NCBI RefSeq assembly: GCF_000004195.4
Contig: NC_030681.2
Coordinates: 92,201,681-92,265,680, forward strand
Source of the DNA: Xenopus tropicalis
Lineage: Eukaryota > Chordata > Amphibia > Anura > Pipidae
DNA length: 64,000 bases
Direction: 5' to 3'
Shown one piece after another: positions 44,045 to 55,857 of this stretch. A model generated the notes under the pieces. The model was not told where the DNA came from, searched no databases, and saw only the letters and a program-made list of their open reading frames with translations. The position numbers were made by a program, and so were the translations under genes. Positions within the stretch are counted from its first letter, which is position 1. The number at the start of each line of letters is the position of its first letter.

Positions 44045-44226
44045 CAGGGTCGGACTGGGCCGATGGGGCACTGGGAAATAACCCGCTGGTGGTCTCCCAT
44101 TGCCAACTTGCTGAAGGTAATTTACGCACGCTCTTGGGAAGGGATTGGCTGGGGCCCCTGCGGGGAGTGTGGGGGGTACAGCGAGTGCAGGAGCCCCTGG
44201 GCCCTGCAACTCCCAGTCCGACCCTG
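44045..44226. mobile_element. CAGGGTCGGACTGGG-ended MITE, 182 bp
   Basis: Termini CAGGGTCGGACTGGG and CCCAGTCCGACCCTG are perfect 15-bp inverted repeats of hAT type. The flanks TGTACCAT and TAAGCCGT differ, so the duplication has decayed or the insertion was followed by rearrangement. The body is GC-rich; short frames inside are chance. Confidence 0.85.
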
Positions 44227-46389
44227 TAAGCCGTAAAGGTTTGGTGATATAATTTTCAGTACATGCTCTGTCAATTAACCTGACAAGCTCTGTGCATTTG
44301 TCAGTAGACAGCAGAGGTTACTACTTTTCCTATTGATATTTGCAGTATGCAGCAGAGAGTTTATACACCATAAACTACACTGAATTTTTATCTGTTGGGG
44401 AACAAATGGAAGTCCATTCTGCCAGTGCAAGTCATATGCTGAATGCCCCTAGAGGACATAGAATTCTGTTTTTGTACATTGCTCAAGCAAACCAGAAAAA
44501 AAATATACTAATAAAGCACACCAAATCAAGCAAAATATTACCACACTGGGTGCATTGGCACTAGTGCCACTATATGGAATTCATGGAATGTGTTTGATTC
44601 AAGTGCCTTTAATGAACGGCATCAACATACACAACATTTGTGTCTATTTTAGTGTAACTACACATGTGGCTGGGTTCATTACTTAAGCTTCTTATGTGTA
44701 CATGCTTATGAATACTGTTGGTTCCTAGAATGCACAACCCATGAGCATGTTAGATAACACATTTGAAAGCAACATTTTAGGGATCATTCTTGACCCCCGG
44801 GGCGCACAATAGCATGTCCCTTAGTTCCACCCTAGAGCACTAAGGGAAAGACAAGTGCAGAGTCGGGAGGTGTAGCTAGCCCTGTCCTTAATGCCTTTTT
44901 TACGGCTGTGATAGCAAAGGCAGCATGTCTTAGCTCTGTATCAGTGAAGGGTGCTGCAGGTCTCTGCACTGAGTGCAAAGTACAATGTTCAAGCTGCATT
45001 TTGGTTCACAAATGAGGCCTCTTATTCCCAAGGGTGCCATGGCCACATATTAAACAGACATTTAAAAGGATTAGGATTTGCACGTTCAGTGTTATATTTA
45101 TATGACAGAAATATAAGCAAGCAATAAAATCAGTCATCTACTGTGAGCTGGAAACCACTGTTAATATGAATTGCAAATGTAAATGTTAAATTGTTTAATC
45201 ATTCAAACAAAAAACAAAAATATGTATGAACCCCTCTCCAAACTGCAAACTGAATATTTTTTCAATAATCATTTCAAATAAAATGGAATAAAAATCACAT
45301 TGTGCTGCATTTTAATTGTGGACCTTTTCAATCCACAAACCAAATTAAATACAGTTCTCATCTGTAATTACCTAGACCTTCACCGCTATGCAAATTGAAT
45401 GCTATGTCCTAGTTTTGCTTGAATGGACATGAGGTGAATATATTACCTCTGCACAACTTTTGTCATACTTTAGAAAAAAATATTGCTTCCCATTACTTGT
45501 AATATAATATTAATCTATTGGTGGAATTATCTGTACAGTGGCATTGCAAACAGATATACTATAAACATACATTCAAGGAGCTTAACAAAGAAATGTGATT
45601 TGTAAAATGTCAGTGTTGTTTTAAAAATGTGGAAAGTATTTGTAGCAGTTTATGAAAGCTAAAGGTATTGATCATACAAATATTAAAGATTAATTACCAC
45701 TGACAGCATTGGGGGGGGGGGATGGAAATAGCCTTAGGCCAAGGAATATCACAGCCACAGATTTGTGACTATGGGGGTCATTTACCACTTACCACAGTAC
45801 AAAAACTGCATTGTGCCTTTCTAGTACTGCTCCTTTTCGGAGTGCAGAAACCTGTGACTTCCACAAGGAATATATCACTGACTGCTTTAGTCATTACCGT
45901 ATTGATGGAGGGCATGTATGCGTCCCACTCCCTCCCCTAACTTATATGTCATTCAGACACACACGATTGGGAGTATCAGAAGGTGTAGCCCACAATGCCA
46001 CTTGGCTGCAACTCCTGCTGCTGCTCTCTGCACTTAATTTTTGATCCAGCCATGGGCACTTGTCTGAATTACATGTAACCTAGAATGTGTTCAAGGTAAT
46101 GGCCATCACCTACCCCTTCTGAATACAGCTCTGACAAATGTAGGCAGTACTGCATTCAGACACAGACACGGTTTTTGTGCTAGTGCAACTCTGGGCAATG
46201 TGCAAAATGCAGTCATTGTGCCAAGTTACTTAGAATTAGGTTTTCTTTTATTAGGCAAAAAAAATATTTTTTTGGGTTGACATGTCCTTTAATTATTTGT
46301 AAAATTTGAATCACCAAATCTATTGATCCATTACTAGCTATTATCATTTACAACACAATTAAGAAAACCTGCAGATCCTTCCAGCACAC
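44227..46389. other. No gene recognised; G run at 45711-45721
   Basis: About 2.2 kb of mostly anonymous DNA. The part 45770-46030 resembles 54290-54500 (both contain GTCATTCAGA after a C-rich stretch and GGAG(T/C)GCAGA), so it is probably an old dispersed repeat of unknown type. Confidence 0.4.
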
Positions 46390-46395
46390 ACATGG

Positions 46396-46550
46396 GTATC
46401 CATTCCGATTAGAAGAAAGGAGGTTCCAGCTAAACTTTGGGAAAGGGGTTTTACATTGAGAGCTGTGAAGTTGTGGAATTCTCACCCTGAATCAGTCGTA
46501 CTGGCTGATACATTATATAGCTTTAAAAAGGGGATGGAAGGCTTTTTAGC
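46396..46550 (+). pseudogene. C-terminus of a CR1/L2-like LINE protein
   Basis: The plus strand reads FTLRAVKLWNSHPESVV, then LADTLYSFKKGMEGFLASEG, then IQGYG and a stop. The same C-terminal block appears in the LINE at 29462-29680 on the minus strand. Upstream reading is broken by a frameshift before 46445. The last codons, for ASEGIQGYG, are the seed of the 41-bp minisatellite that follows. Confidence 0.85.
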
Positions 46551-47779
46551 AAGTGAGGGAATACAGGGTTATGGGTGATAGCTCTTTGTACAAGTGAGGG
46601 AATACAGGGTTATGGGAGATAGCTCTCAGTACAAGTGAGGGAATACAGGGTTATGGGAGATAGCTCTCAGTACAAGTGAGGGAATACAGGGGTAGGGGGG
46701 ATAGCTCTCAGTACAAGTGAGGGAATACAGGGGTATGGGAGATAGCTCTCAGTACAAGTGAGGGAATACAGGGTTATGGGAGATAGCTCTCAGTACAAGT
46801 GAGGGAATACAGGGGTATGGGAGATAGCTCTTAGTACAAGTGAGGGAATACAGGGTTATGGGAGATAGCTCTCAGTACAAGTGAGGGAATACAGGGGTAG
46901 GGGAGATAGCTCTCAGTACAAGTGAGGGAATACAGGGTTATGGGAGATAGCTCTCAGTACAAGTGAGGGAATACAGGGGTAGGGGAGATAGCTCTCAGTA
47001 CAAGTGAGGGAATACAGGGTTATGGGAGATAGCTCTCAGTACAAGTGAGGGAATACAGGGGTATGGGAGATAGCTCTCAGTACAAGTGAGGGAATACAGG
47101 GTTATGGGAGATAGCTCTCAGTACAAGTGAGGGAATACAGGGGTATGGGAGATAGCTCTCAGTACAAGTGAGGGAATACAGGGTTATGGGAGATAGCTCT
47201 CAGTACAAGTGAGGGAATACAGGGGTATGGGAGATAGCTCTCAGTACAAGTGAGGGAATACAGGGGTATGGGAGATAGCTCTCAGTACAAGTGAGGGAAT
47301 ACAGGGTTATGGGAGATAGCTCTCAGTACAAGTGAGGGAATACAGGGGTATGGGAGATAGTTCTCAGTACAAGTGAGGGAATACAGGGTTATGGGAGATA
47401 GCTCTCAGTACAAGTGAGGGAATACAGGGGTAGGGGAGATAGCTCTCAGTACAAGTGAGGGAATACAGGGTTATGGGAGATAGCTCTCAGTACAAGTGAG
47501 GGAATACAGGGGTATGGGAGATAGCTCTCAGTACAAGTGAGGGAATACAGGGGTATGGGAGATAGCTCTCAGTACAAGTGAGGGAATACAGGGGTAGGGG
47601 AGATAGCTCTCAGTACAAGTGAGGGAATACAGGGGTATGGGGGATAGCTCTCAGTACAAGTGAGGGAATACAGGGGTATGGGAGATAGCTCTCAGTACAA
47701 GTGAGGGAATACAGGGGTATGGGAGATAGCTCTCAGTACAAGTGAGGGAATACAGGGTTATGGGAGATAGCTCTTAGTA
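46550..47779. repeat. 41-bp minisatellite, 30 units
   Basis: The unit starts CAAGTGAGGGAATACAGGG and ends GATAGCTCTCAGTA. The first C lies at 46550, and the C of the following single-copy CAAGTTGATTC lies at 47780; 1,230 bases divided by 41 gives exactly 30 units without net insertion or deletion. Three main variants occur: GGGTTATGGG, GGGGTATGGG and GGGGTAGGGG. They often alternate, giving a partial 82-bp higher-order pattern. Direct repeats, not CRISPR: there are no spacers. Confidence 0.97.
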
Positions 47780-47880
47780 CAAGTTGATTCAGGGACTGGT
47801 CCGATTGCCATCTTGGAGCCAGAAAGGAACTTATTACTCCCCTAAGGAGAACCTTTAGAGCTAGAGTGGCACCAGTCTTA
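47780..47880 (+). mobile_element. CR1/L2-like LINE 3' UTR
   Basis: CAAGTTGATTCAGGGACTGG and CCGATTGCCATCTTGGAGCC continue the LINE after its stop codon, in a form I recognise from frog LINEs. The 3' end itself is replaced by a T2 MITE at 47887 or lost. Confidence 0.75.
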
Positions 47881-47886
47881 TTTTAA

Positions 47887-48367
47887 AGGAGAAGGAAAGG
47901 TAAAAACTAAGTAAGCTTTATCAGAAAGATCTATGTAATTACAGCCATAAGCACTTACAGTAATGCTGCACTCTATCAAAAGAAGCACATGATTTCTTGT
48001 CTCTTTTTTTGTAAACATGTTGTTCCAGTGTCTGACTTCCTCTCTCAGAAACAGCCTTAATTCCCAGGGCCAGAGTCTGCGCAGTTCTCTTCTCTCTCCA
48101 CTCTCCTGCCCCCCCCCCCCTCCCACCAGAATTCTAAGAACTCCCTTCCCTCTCCCTTGGGAATGTGTGATCTCAGCTATAACGGCAGAAGACTGCAGGA
48201 AGGAAGTGCTTAAAATGGCAGCTGCTATCTTGAGCAAAGGGAGAACGCTTGTAAAGCTGTTTACTCAGGTATGGTAATGGTTTCTGCAGAATAAATATAT
48301 TGTTCTAGGTCGCACTAATGTGGCAAATCTATTGGCAGTAAAATGCCAAAATGATTTTCCTTCTCCT
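47887..48367. mobile_element. T2/Kolobok-type MITE, full length
   Basis: The ends AGGAGAAGGAAAGGTAAAAA and AATGATTTTCCTTCTCCT are flanked by TTAA at 47883-47886 and 48368-48371. It is reverse complement to the copies at 17878 and 42316. The 119-codon frame inside is chance. Confidence 0.95.
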
Positions 48368-48399
48368 TTAACATAATTTACTTTGTTACTATGGTTCAT

Positions 48400-48456
48400 T
48401 GTACAGTTTTGTTGAATATGCTGATGCCTATGAATATGTGTTAATAATAATAAAGA
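48400..48456 (+). repeat. Possible diverged AAT-tailed retroposon end
   Basis: CATTGTACAGTTTTGTTGAATATGCTGATGCC followed by GTTAATAATAATAAAG resembles the ends at 31175-31210 and 40304-40352. Confidence 0.4.
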
Positions 48457-50545
48457 TCATCATAACAATCTCTAATTCATGATCTTCAAAAACCATGCCT
48501 GTGTATTTCAAAAGCTCAGCTATATCTTCTGTTGCTATGGCTGTGAGTGACACCTAGTGGCAACAGAAAGGAGATAGTCATCATTACAGTCATTATTTTG
48601 AGGAAATGAGTTCTTACCCCAGGGCAACAAAGTATTTGACTTATATTATCACTTACTATAAGGATCCTTTATAACCAGAAGTACAGCTTTGGAAACTGTG
48701 GAATTGCCAGGGGTTTTCAATAACATGATTTCATCAACTTGTGTCAAGATAATATGATAACAGATTCTGTATATACTGCTGCTGCTGAATGAGTTGAAGC
48801 ATATCTTTTAGTTTCTTAATTCTGTTGCTGTCAGTATAATATATATGGAGTGCTAAAGATGCACACGATGCATATCTTCACTTGACTCCTTTACAATTGC
48901 TGCCTATTCTTCCTCACTCACACAGTCTGTTACTGCAGTGCATTATGATAACAGAAGCAATGACAGGCTGATATTTTGTAATAATATGTGTTAATAAATT
49001 ATATAATGAATAATGCACCAGCTACTGTATTTATAAGGCTGTTAGAAGTCACCAAGGAATTCTGGGATTATATAAAAGCATTTGGCTGCAGGCAGAAATA
49101 TCGAGTTCTGTATAAGGGATCCTATAATTGGATTAACATTTCAGTTTGTCTCTGTGTTCATTGATGGTATAGTGTAAGTAATCATTACTATTCATAACAT
49201 TTAAAATTTTTGCTCATTTTTGCTCATTAAAACAAATGATTAGGTTTCTCTACTACACAGGCATCTATAGGTGTCCAGGGGTTTTTAATTTTCCAATAAA
49301 TGTCATAGTTAGGTTAAATAATAGTGTTTCATTTAAGATGCAACAATAATACTTAGGAACCTATTAATACAAGTTTGTACTGGCTGCTAGGCCACTGCAA
49401 AAATCATTTAACAGCTATAAAACAATTTTTGCACCACCAACTGCAGCGTAAGATGCAACAATTCAAACTGTAGTTCTGCATTGCTTTTTTTAATACAGGA
49501 TCACTTCCCTATTTATGGATTGAATGAGTAAAGGTAATAGGATAAATAATCCAGTAACTGTCATTCATTCTCTAGAAAATAATACCGTTGTAGGAGTGGT
49601 GGTGGAGGGTTGAGGTGGAGGGATTTTTATGTAAGTTCTGAGCAAGCACATTCTATATGGATTGCTTAGCATCGCTCAAACAGCACTTTCACTTAAAAAA
49701 ACAATTGCAATATGAATTAGGAAAAATATGTGCTACTTATAAAAGAAACTAGTAAAGGAATATATGATGAATAAGCACCAGTAAATTCAATTGCTTACAA
49801 TCAACTGTGTATTCTATTGAGTTCTGTATTTTTATAAACTCTATCCATTTTGGTCTCCATAGTCTTAATCCTTTCATTGTTTATGATTCCTTCAGAAACT
49901 GGGGCATTTTGGGAGTGAAAGTCCTTTGGGGCTGATATGTTGATCTAAGGAAATAACTAAATAACAAATGTAAGTTTTAACATCAAGTATAAAATAGAAT
50001 TGCAGTGATGCCACACTCTGCTAAAGGAACCGTTTTATTACCTTTCTTTCTCACTCATTGATTGACTCATGGAGTTACCCTTCTGTGTGATAAAAACTTC
50101 ACTATAAACAGATTGTTTCCACCATAGTCCAAGAATCAATGTTGCTTTCAATTGGTTTCAAGATTCAGCCTGACAAAGAGAGAGAGAGAGAAAATCGACA
50201 AGAGTAAAACCACTTAGCAGCACAGGATGGAATGGTTCTAATCAGCGCAAGAGAGTTTTACAGCTTTAATTTGATCACAGGAGGGAGGTGAAACACAGAA
50301 AAGTACAGTAGTAACAGAATATACAATTACAGAAATTGGCACACTCCCTTGTAGTCTCTTTGTGATGAACACAAACAAACACAGAGTTTCCAAAAAAGAC
50401 ATTGTGTCTCAAAAATGGCACTGCTGGTTGGAGCTGACAAAAGACTACGGCAGCACAAAGACTTGCTCGTTTTGATGAAAAGAAGATAACAAATATAAGC
50501 TGTAGTCAGGAAAACTGTAGGGGTTTTTGTAACATTTCTTTCCCT
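48457..50545. other. No gene recognised; (GA)n at 50178-50193
   Basis: About 2.1 kb of anonymous AT-rich DNA with one short GA microsatellite. No exon or repeat supported. Confidence 0.4.
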
Positions 50546-50548
50546 TAC

Positions 50549-50745
50549 ATTTACAGGGTTTTCCAGTGTTCTTCAGCCAGTATGTAAAGATACAGGCAAG
50601 TGCCATTTTCTTGGGACAGTTACAGCAACAACTATATAGCACACACATTGTCGAATATTATTCTAACATTTATAGGGTTTTCCAGTGTTCTTCAGCCAGT
50701 GTGTGAGCATAACAGGCAAGTGCCTTTGGATCAAAAGTGGTCGGG
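50549..50745. repeat. Local tandem duplication, about 118-bp period
   Basis: TTTACAGGGTTTTCCAGTGT, TCTTCAGCCAGTATGT and ACAGGCAAGTGCC at 50549-50612 recur at 50667-50732 with few changes. This is two copies, with a single-copy segment between them. Confidence 0.85.
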
Positions 50746-51060
50746 AAGTTACGGTTCTAACTTGACATATACCAGGATATTTTATCCTATAAGTTTCTGA
50801 TTTAAAATTTGCCATCATACAGATTTGTATAATGCTGTTATGTTGTATAGAAAAATGAGTAACCTCCCATCCGCTACCCGTCCCCTAAAGTGCAAGTCAG
50901 GGAATGCCAGTGGATTTAGGTTTTATGGGGCCCTATATTCACTACCCCATGGCAGGCATTACGGACAGTACTGGTCTGCTACACTATGTTCAGCCAATAC
51001 TATGGGCAGAGGTGCTCTCTGCATGAGCACTAAGGGACATGCTCTTGCAAGTTTCTGGGG
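50746..51060. other. No gene recognised
   Basis: Anonymous; an 80-codon frame at 50825-51067 has no motif. Confidence 0.4.
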
Positions 51061-51545
51061 TTTTTGATAAATGGAGCCTATTGGGTCTAGGTGAAGCATA
51101 TTGTCCACTTAAGGGGCTATTTAAGCCTGCCTCCCCCTTTCCTTTTTACTAGATCATTGAGTTTTCTTGGTGATTTAGCCCTTGATACTGCTAGTGTTTC
51201 TGCTAATTTCCTGGTTTTGATCCCTGGCCTGTTATATGGATCTCAGAATGTCTGCTGCCTTCCCTGACCTCTTGCCTGCCTAATAGACTTGTTATTGTCT
51301 GCCACAAGCCCTGACCTCTTGTCTTCCATCAGTCCTAACTTCTTCTCTGCTTAACAGACCTGCTGTTGTCTGCTGTTTGATTGCCACCAGCTCTGACCTT
51401 TGCCTGCCTAGGGGACTTGGTATGTCTGCCACCAGCTCCCTTACCTCCTTCCTGCCTGCTACCTACTTGCCCGTCTAACCAATTTGCTATTGTCTGCTTC
51501 CAGTTCTGAGTTTTGCCTGCCACACAGCCTTCACCATAAACTTGT
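51061..51545 (+). repeat. Degenerate tandem repeat, possibly LTR derived
   Basis: Words such as CTGACCTCTTGCCTGCCTAA, TAGACTTGTTATTGTCTGCC and CTGACCTTTGCCTGCC recur irregularly about every 60 to 80 bases from 51225 to 51525. Upstream, GGGCTATTTAAGCCTGCC could be a TATA-like element, and downstream there is CATAAACTTGTG. The order resembles a retroelement LTR, but no boundaries are visible. Confidence 0.45.
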
Positions 51546-51645
51546 GTTATGGACTATTGATTTATTATAAATTTCCAGGCAGTTCAACTACATGGAATTC
51601 CAATGATAAATGGCAGTAACTTTGCACAGGGCAGAATCTTACAAA

Positions 51646-51912
51646 TAGTGATGAGCGAATCTGTCCCGTTTTGCTTTGCCATAAAATTCACGAAACGGCA
51701 AAAAATTTGCGAAATTCATTTGTCGCGTTACTTTTTTGTCGCCTGCGTCTTATTTTTGTCACCCGATTTTGATGCTACCATGACTTTTTTTGATGAGTGG
51801 CAAATTTTAACGCGTCAAATTTTCACGGAGGTTTCACAAAACAGTTCGCCAATGGCAAAATGTGGAAGGTCGCTGTGAATCCATGCCTGGCGAAAAAATT
51901 TGCTCATCACTA
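51646..51912. mobile_element. hAT-like MITE (TAGTGATGAGCGAA family)
   Basis: The termini TAGTGATGAGCGAATCTGTC and AAAAAATTTGCTCATCACTA are flanked by CTTACAAA and CTACAAAC, which agree as an 8-bp duplication if one base was lost. Related to 22820-23120 but without the tandem block. Confidence 0.8.
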
Positions 51913-52087
51913 CTACAAACCTTTGTTAGGAAAACAGTCTGATCATCAGCAAATAATCTTAGCAAATTATTAAGTTTGCATCTCAAGGTGCTAACTGGCA
52001 CTGTTTCGTTACAGCTATATTGAATTCTAACCTGCTCATTTACACTTTTATTCTACATAAACCCTGGAAAAGTGGGCATGTATTTTT
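51913..52087. other. No feature recognised
   Basis: Anonymous. Confidence 0.4.
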
Positions 52088-52262
52088 GTGAGGCCTCCCA
52101 ATCGATATTAGGTCAATAATTGGCCAAGTGTTGATATGGCCGCCATTGTAATTTGATCAAATTAGCACCCACCTTAGGTTGGCACATCAGGAGACTATCT
52201 GTTTGTCTTGCAACCTCACTAAAAGAGCAGATCTCAACATGTATGGCCACCTTTAGGTATTT
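52088..52262. repeat. Fragment of the GGCCATACA-type MITE
   Basis: The right end ATGTATGGCCACCTTTA is intact; the interior matches the reverse complement of 28137-28260. The other end is missing. Confidence 0.6.
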
Positions 52263-53575
52263 GCTTAAAAAAATACCTGCAGCAGGGAAAAAAACAGCAG
52301 GTCAAGTACAGTATCATTATTAACCCAAATGGGAAAACATCTAACATCAGCGTAGTTTTAATGAGGTGGAATTAGAGTTTGAGCCATATTGCCATACTGC
52401 CTTCTCAGCCAACTGTGCTGTATTGGATACAGAAGCCCAACAGCTAAATATATAGCTATACATAGGTATCATCAGGGTGAATGTGACAGCAACTCTGTCA
52501 CTGCCAAGATTGGAAACTTAATATATCTTAGCCCACCTTCAATCCTACTGTGCCTTCCTTCTATGGGCTTCAGGTCCATCAAGCCATCTGTTCTCATGGA
52601 AAAATAGCAGCAAATTTATTGGCTGTTTCCCAGTTTTTGCTCTCCTATATCTTTGCATAACCACCAGGTTTATAGACAAGTTAATGGCCCTTTAACAAGA
52701 AAAACTACCAAATTCTGTATCAGATTCTCTAGCTGATGCTGCATGCAGTACTAAAGATTCAATCCTTTACTTTGCTGCAATTGAGATTTAATAAATCCAA
52801 GGCAGTAGATGATTTAGCATAAACCTCACACAATACAGTAAGTGCTGGAACAAGCAGAACAGTGATGCCTCAGTAAATACTTCATTAGAACTTTCTGTAT
52901 AAAGCTTTGACTTCTGAGAACAGAAAATGCAATATTCTTCATATTTTCAATGTAGAAGAATCCTGTGAATATGTGCTACTTCTGCAACATAAGCCTATTC
53001 TGTATGGCGGTTTAATGATGTATGTATGTATTAATCACTAGGGAATGAAACAAAAGGTGACGCTGATTAATCAGCATCTGTCTTGACCATTATATTAAGA
53101 TCCAAAGAGGTGCAGTCATCGTTTGTGTTGGAGGAATAAATCACTTGCCAAACTTCTGTGCCGGGTGTGTCTCAGAGAGGCAGCTCTGTGCAGTAACAGA
53201 TGGAAAGGGAAGGAAAAATGCTTGCGAGCTGCTTTGGATATAACCCATCCTTTATTTGCAACCGCAGCTTTACCCCCAGTAAGATCCATATTCATTTCTT
53301 GTGATTTATGCGCCTGAATACATGGAATATATCACTAGATCTTCATACAATCCATTTGGGTCTTATAGTTGTGGTCTCCATATTATTACGTTACATGTTT
53401 AATTAAAGCTTCATTTATACCATAAATAAAAAAAATAGTATTCTTTTGGGAGTTATTTGCAGTCTTAAAATCCAAACATCTCAGAAACCAGTAAAATAGA
53501 AAATGTATGTAAATTGCAAATGTGCTCAGAGAAGTACCCTGAGTAAGTTTGCGTCAGTTCATTTTTTTGGGTTCC
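52263..53575. other. No gene recognised
   Basis: About 1.3 kb of anonymous DNA. The 72-codon frame at 52389-52607 and the 64-codon frame at 53123-53317 lack motifs and splice context. Confidence 0.4.
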
Positions 53576-53589
53576 CTTAAATACTAAAG

Positions 53590-53867
53590 TCCAATCCAAT
53601 ATTTTTGGATTCGGCCGAACCCCGAATCCTTCATAAAAGATTTGGGCGAATACCGAATCGAATTCTAATTTGCATATGCAAATTAGCACAAGGAAGGGTT
53701 AACGAACATTAACACAGTGTGCGACACAAAATTTTCAACTTCTGTGTTTATGTGACAAAAAGTCACGTGATTTTAAGGATTCAGTTCGGTTTGGCCAAAT
53801 CTGAAATCTGAATCCTGTTGAATCTTGACTGAATCCCAAACCGAATCCTGGATTCAGTGCATCCCTA
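53590..53867. mobile_element. hAT-like MITE, left end lost
   Basis: The right end CTGGATTCAGTGCATCCCTA matches 25110-25132. The interior contains AAGTCACGTGATTTTAAGGA and GGATTCGGCCGAACC as in 24911-25132, plus extra sequence around TTTGCATATGCAAATTAG (a perfect palindrome at 53671-53686). Confidence 0.8.
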
Positions 53868-53923
53868 GTAACTGCTAAAAAATACCAAAACCAGATGGAA
53901 AATATTCCAGGGAACATATTACT
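53868..53923 (+). repeat. Direct duplication, copy 1
   Basis: GTAACTGCTAAAAAATAC, CAAAACCAGATGGAAAATAT and TCCAGGGAACATATTACT recur at 54771-54831. The copies differ by a 5-base AGTAC insertion in copy 2. Copy 1 starts at the exact base after the hAT element. Confidence 0.9.
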
Positions 53924-53933
53924 CATACCTTAA

Positions 53934-54014
53934 AGGTATGGTGTCTAAATTACAGAAGAGCCCCATCCAAGCTCATGGTTACAAGCATTTTGGATAATAG
54001 TTGCCATACCTGTA
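53934..54014. repeat. Remnant of the CAGGTATGGGA MITE (both ends, no middle)
   Basis: AAAGGTATGGTGTCTAAATT and ACAAGCATTTTGGATAATAG...GCCATACCTGTA preserve only short terminal parts. Confidence 0.6.
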
Positions 54015-54770
54015 TTAGATCTACAGCATAAGAGTGAAGGTTAGACAGAGTTTTCTTGACATAGTGGTTAAAAAAAACAGTAGTTCCTGGCTACTTGAAA
54101 TCCGTCATTGCAGTGTGATAACAAAGAAAAAGGCACATACTGCATAAAAATAGGTTAAGTAAACATATAGGAACTCAGTACACAGGCACTGATGGCCTTC
54201 AGGGAGCAGATAATAATAATGTTATTGTAATGAATTGTTGCAGCAGCATATAAAGTGAAAAAAGGCTCCAATCAACTCTCTTTTTGCACTTTGAACTCTG
54301 TGTTCAGCTGTCTACAAATGGCTGAAAACCTACATGCTCCACTTTGGAGCGCAGAGACCTTCGGCACGGCCTTTGGATCCAGTGATGAATGTGTTAGTCA
54401 GCGCAGGAGCCAAGAACAGTGGCATGGGAGGCACATAGGCACCCCCTCTCCTGCCCCTACTTTGCACGTCATTCAGAGGCAGAATGCATAGCCCTCATTG
54501 GGGTTCTGTCCTTACCCCTTGCCCTACTGAATTAGTGAGTATGAAAATATGCATATGAGAGTATGAGAATCTGAGTGCAAATCTTTGTGTTTATCTGATC
54601 TGGCTCACAATTTTGTGCTTTTGGTGGGTGCTGGAATTCTGAGAAAAAACTGTTGCATTGTGGGAATAAATCATGGTGAAATGCAATTTCCTTTGTACTT
54701 TGCAGTTTATACTGCTTTACCAAATGAGCTCTCATGCCACACGCTAGGGAAATATAGAAATCTATGATGA
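54015..54770. other. No gene recognised
   Basis: Anonymous apart from the segment 54290-54500, which resembles 45770-46030. Confidence 0.4.
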
Positions 54771-54831
54771 GTAACTGCTAAAAAATACAGTACCAAAACC
54801 AGATGGAAAATATTCCAGGGAACATATTACT
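54771..54831 (+). repeat. Direct duplication, copy 2
   Basis: Near-identical to 53868-53923; see copy 1. Confidence 0.9.
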
Positions 54832-55593
54832 GGAGAAGTTTACTCTAGGTAATCTATTTTAAAGTTTTACAATATATAACCTGTGACATCCCAGTAGCTT
54901 ATGATTTTGATGTAATTTATTCTGATTGCTTTTATATGAAAGAACATTACTTGAAACTACTGGGTACTTGCATCTTATAAGAAAATAATAAGAATATGAT
55001 GAAAAAACTCCAACTGTTTCTCTTTTCATGATAAAGACAGAAAAATGAATAGCGATCAACCATATTTTAGTTTCAGAAATATTTGTTTCTCCTTGTCTCA
55101 TCTCATATAGTAGCTAAAAGTAAAACTGCATACTACACTCCTATCACTGCCAATAAAGCACAGTGTAAAGATATGTTTGGTCTTCCAATTAATATAGGGG
55201 GAGTGGGGATAAGGTTGCTGTTTAGGGGTTGCCTTGAATGACACATTCCATAACCATTGGACCAATCACTTTAAATACTGGTGGCTGAGTACTATTTCTG
55301 ATGGTCACTGGAAAGCAAGGTCCTTATATTTAGGACATTGTCATTGAAAATAACGTTGACATCAGAAAACAAATCATAATAACCAACTTTACATTTAATG
55401 ACAAAGTATACTGGCGTTTGTGCTTGCAAAGAGAAGTGTAATTAAATGATCCCCTTCCTTTCTCTAAAAGGTAAGATAGACACGAAACATTGTTTTCGCT
55501 TTGTGAGATGAATATTTAATAAGGAATAAAGGTTTTTCTCATTTTTTAACTATTATTTTTGTTTGCCTACCTATACGTTCCCAGAGTGCCCAA
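54832..55593. other. No gene recognised
   Basis: Anonymous AT-rich DNA. Confidence 0.4.
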
Positions 55594-55857
55594 TACAGGT
55601 ATAGGACCTGTTATCCAGAATGCTCAGGACCAAGGGTATTCCAGGTAAGGGGTCTTTCCATAATTTGGATCTTCATACCCTAAGGGGCACATTTACTAAC
55701 CCACGAACGGGCCGAATGCGTCCGATTGCGTTTTTTTCGTAATGATCGGCATTTTGCGATTTTTTTCGGAAAATTGACGCGACTTTTTCGTTACTAATAC
55801 GATTTTTGCGAAAAAACGCGAGTTTTTCGTAGCCATTCCGAAAGTTGCGCAAAATCT

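Noticed and set aside
46550..47779. CRISPR-like array
   Set aside because: Units are head-to-tail with no unique spacers, and the unit derives from a LINE; the genome is eukaryotic.
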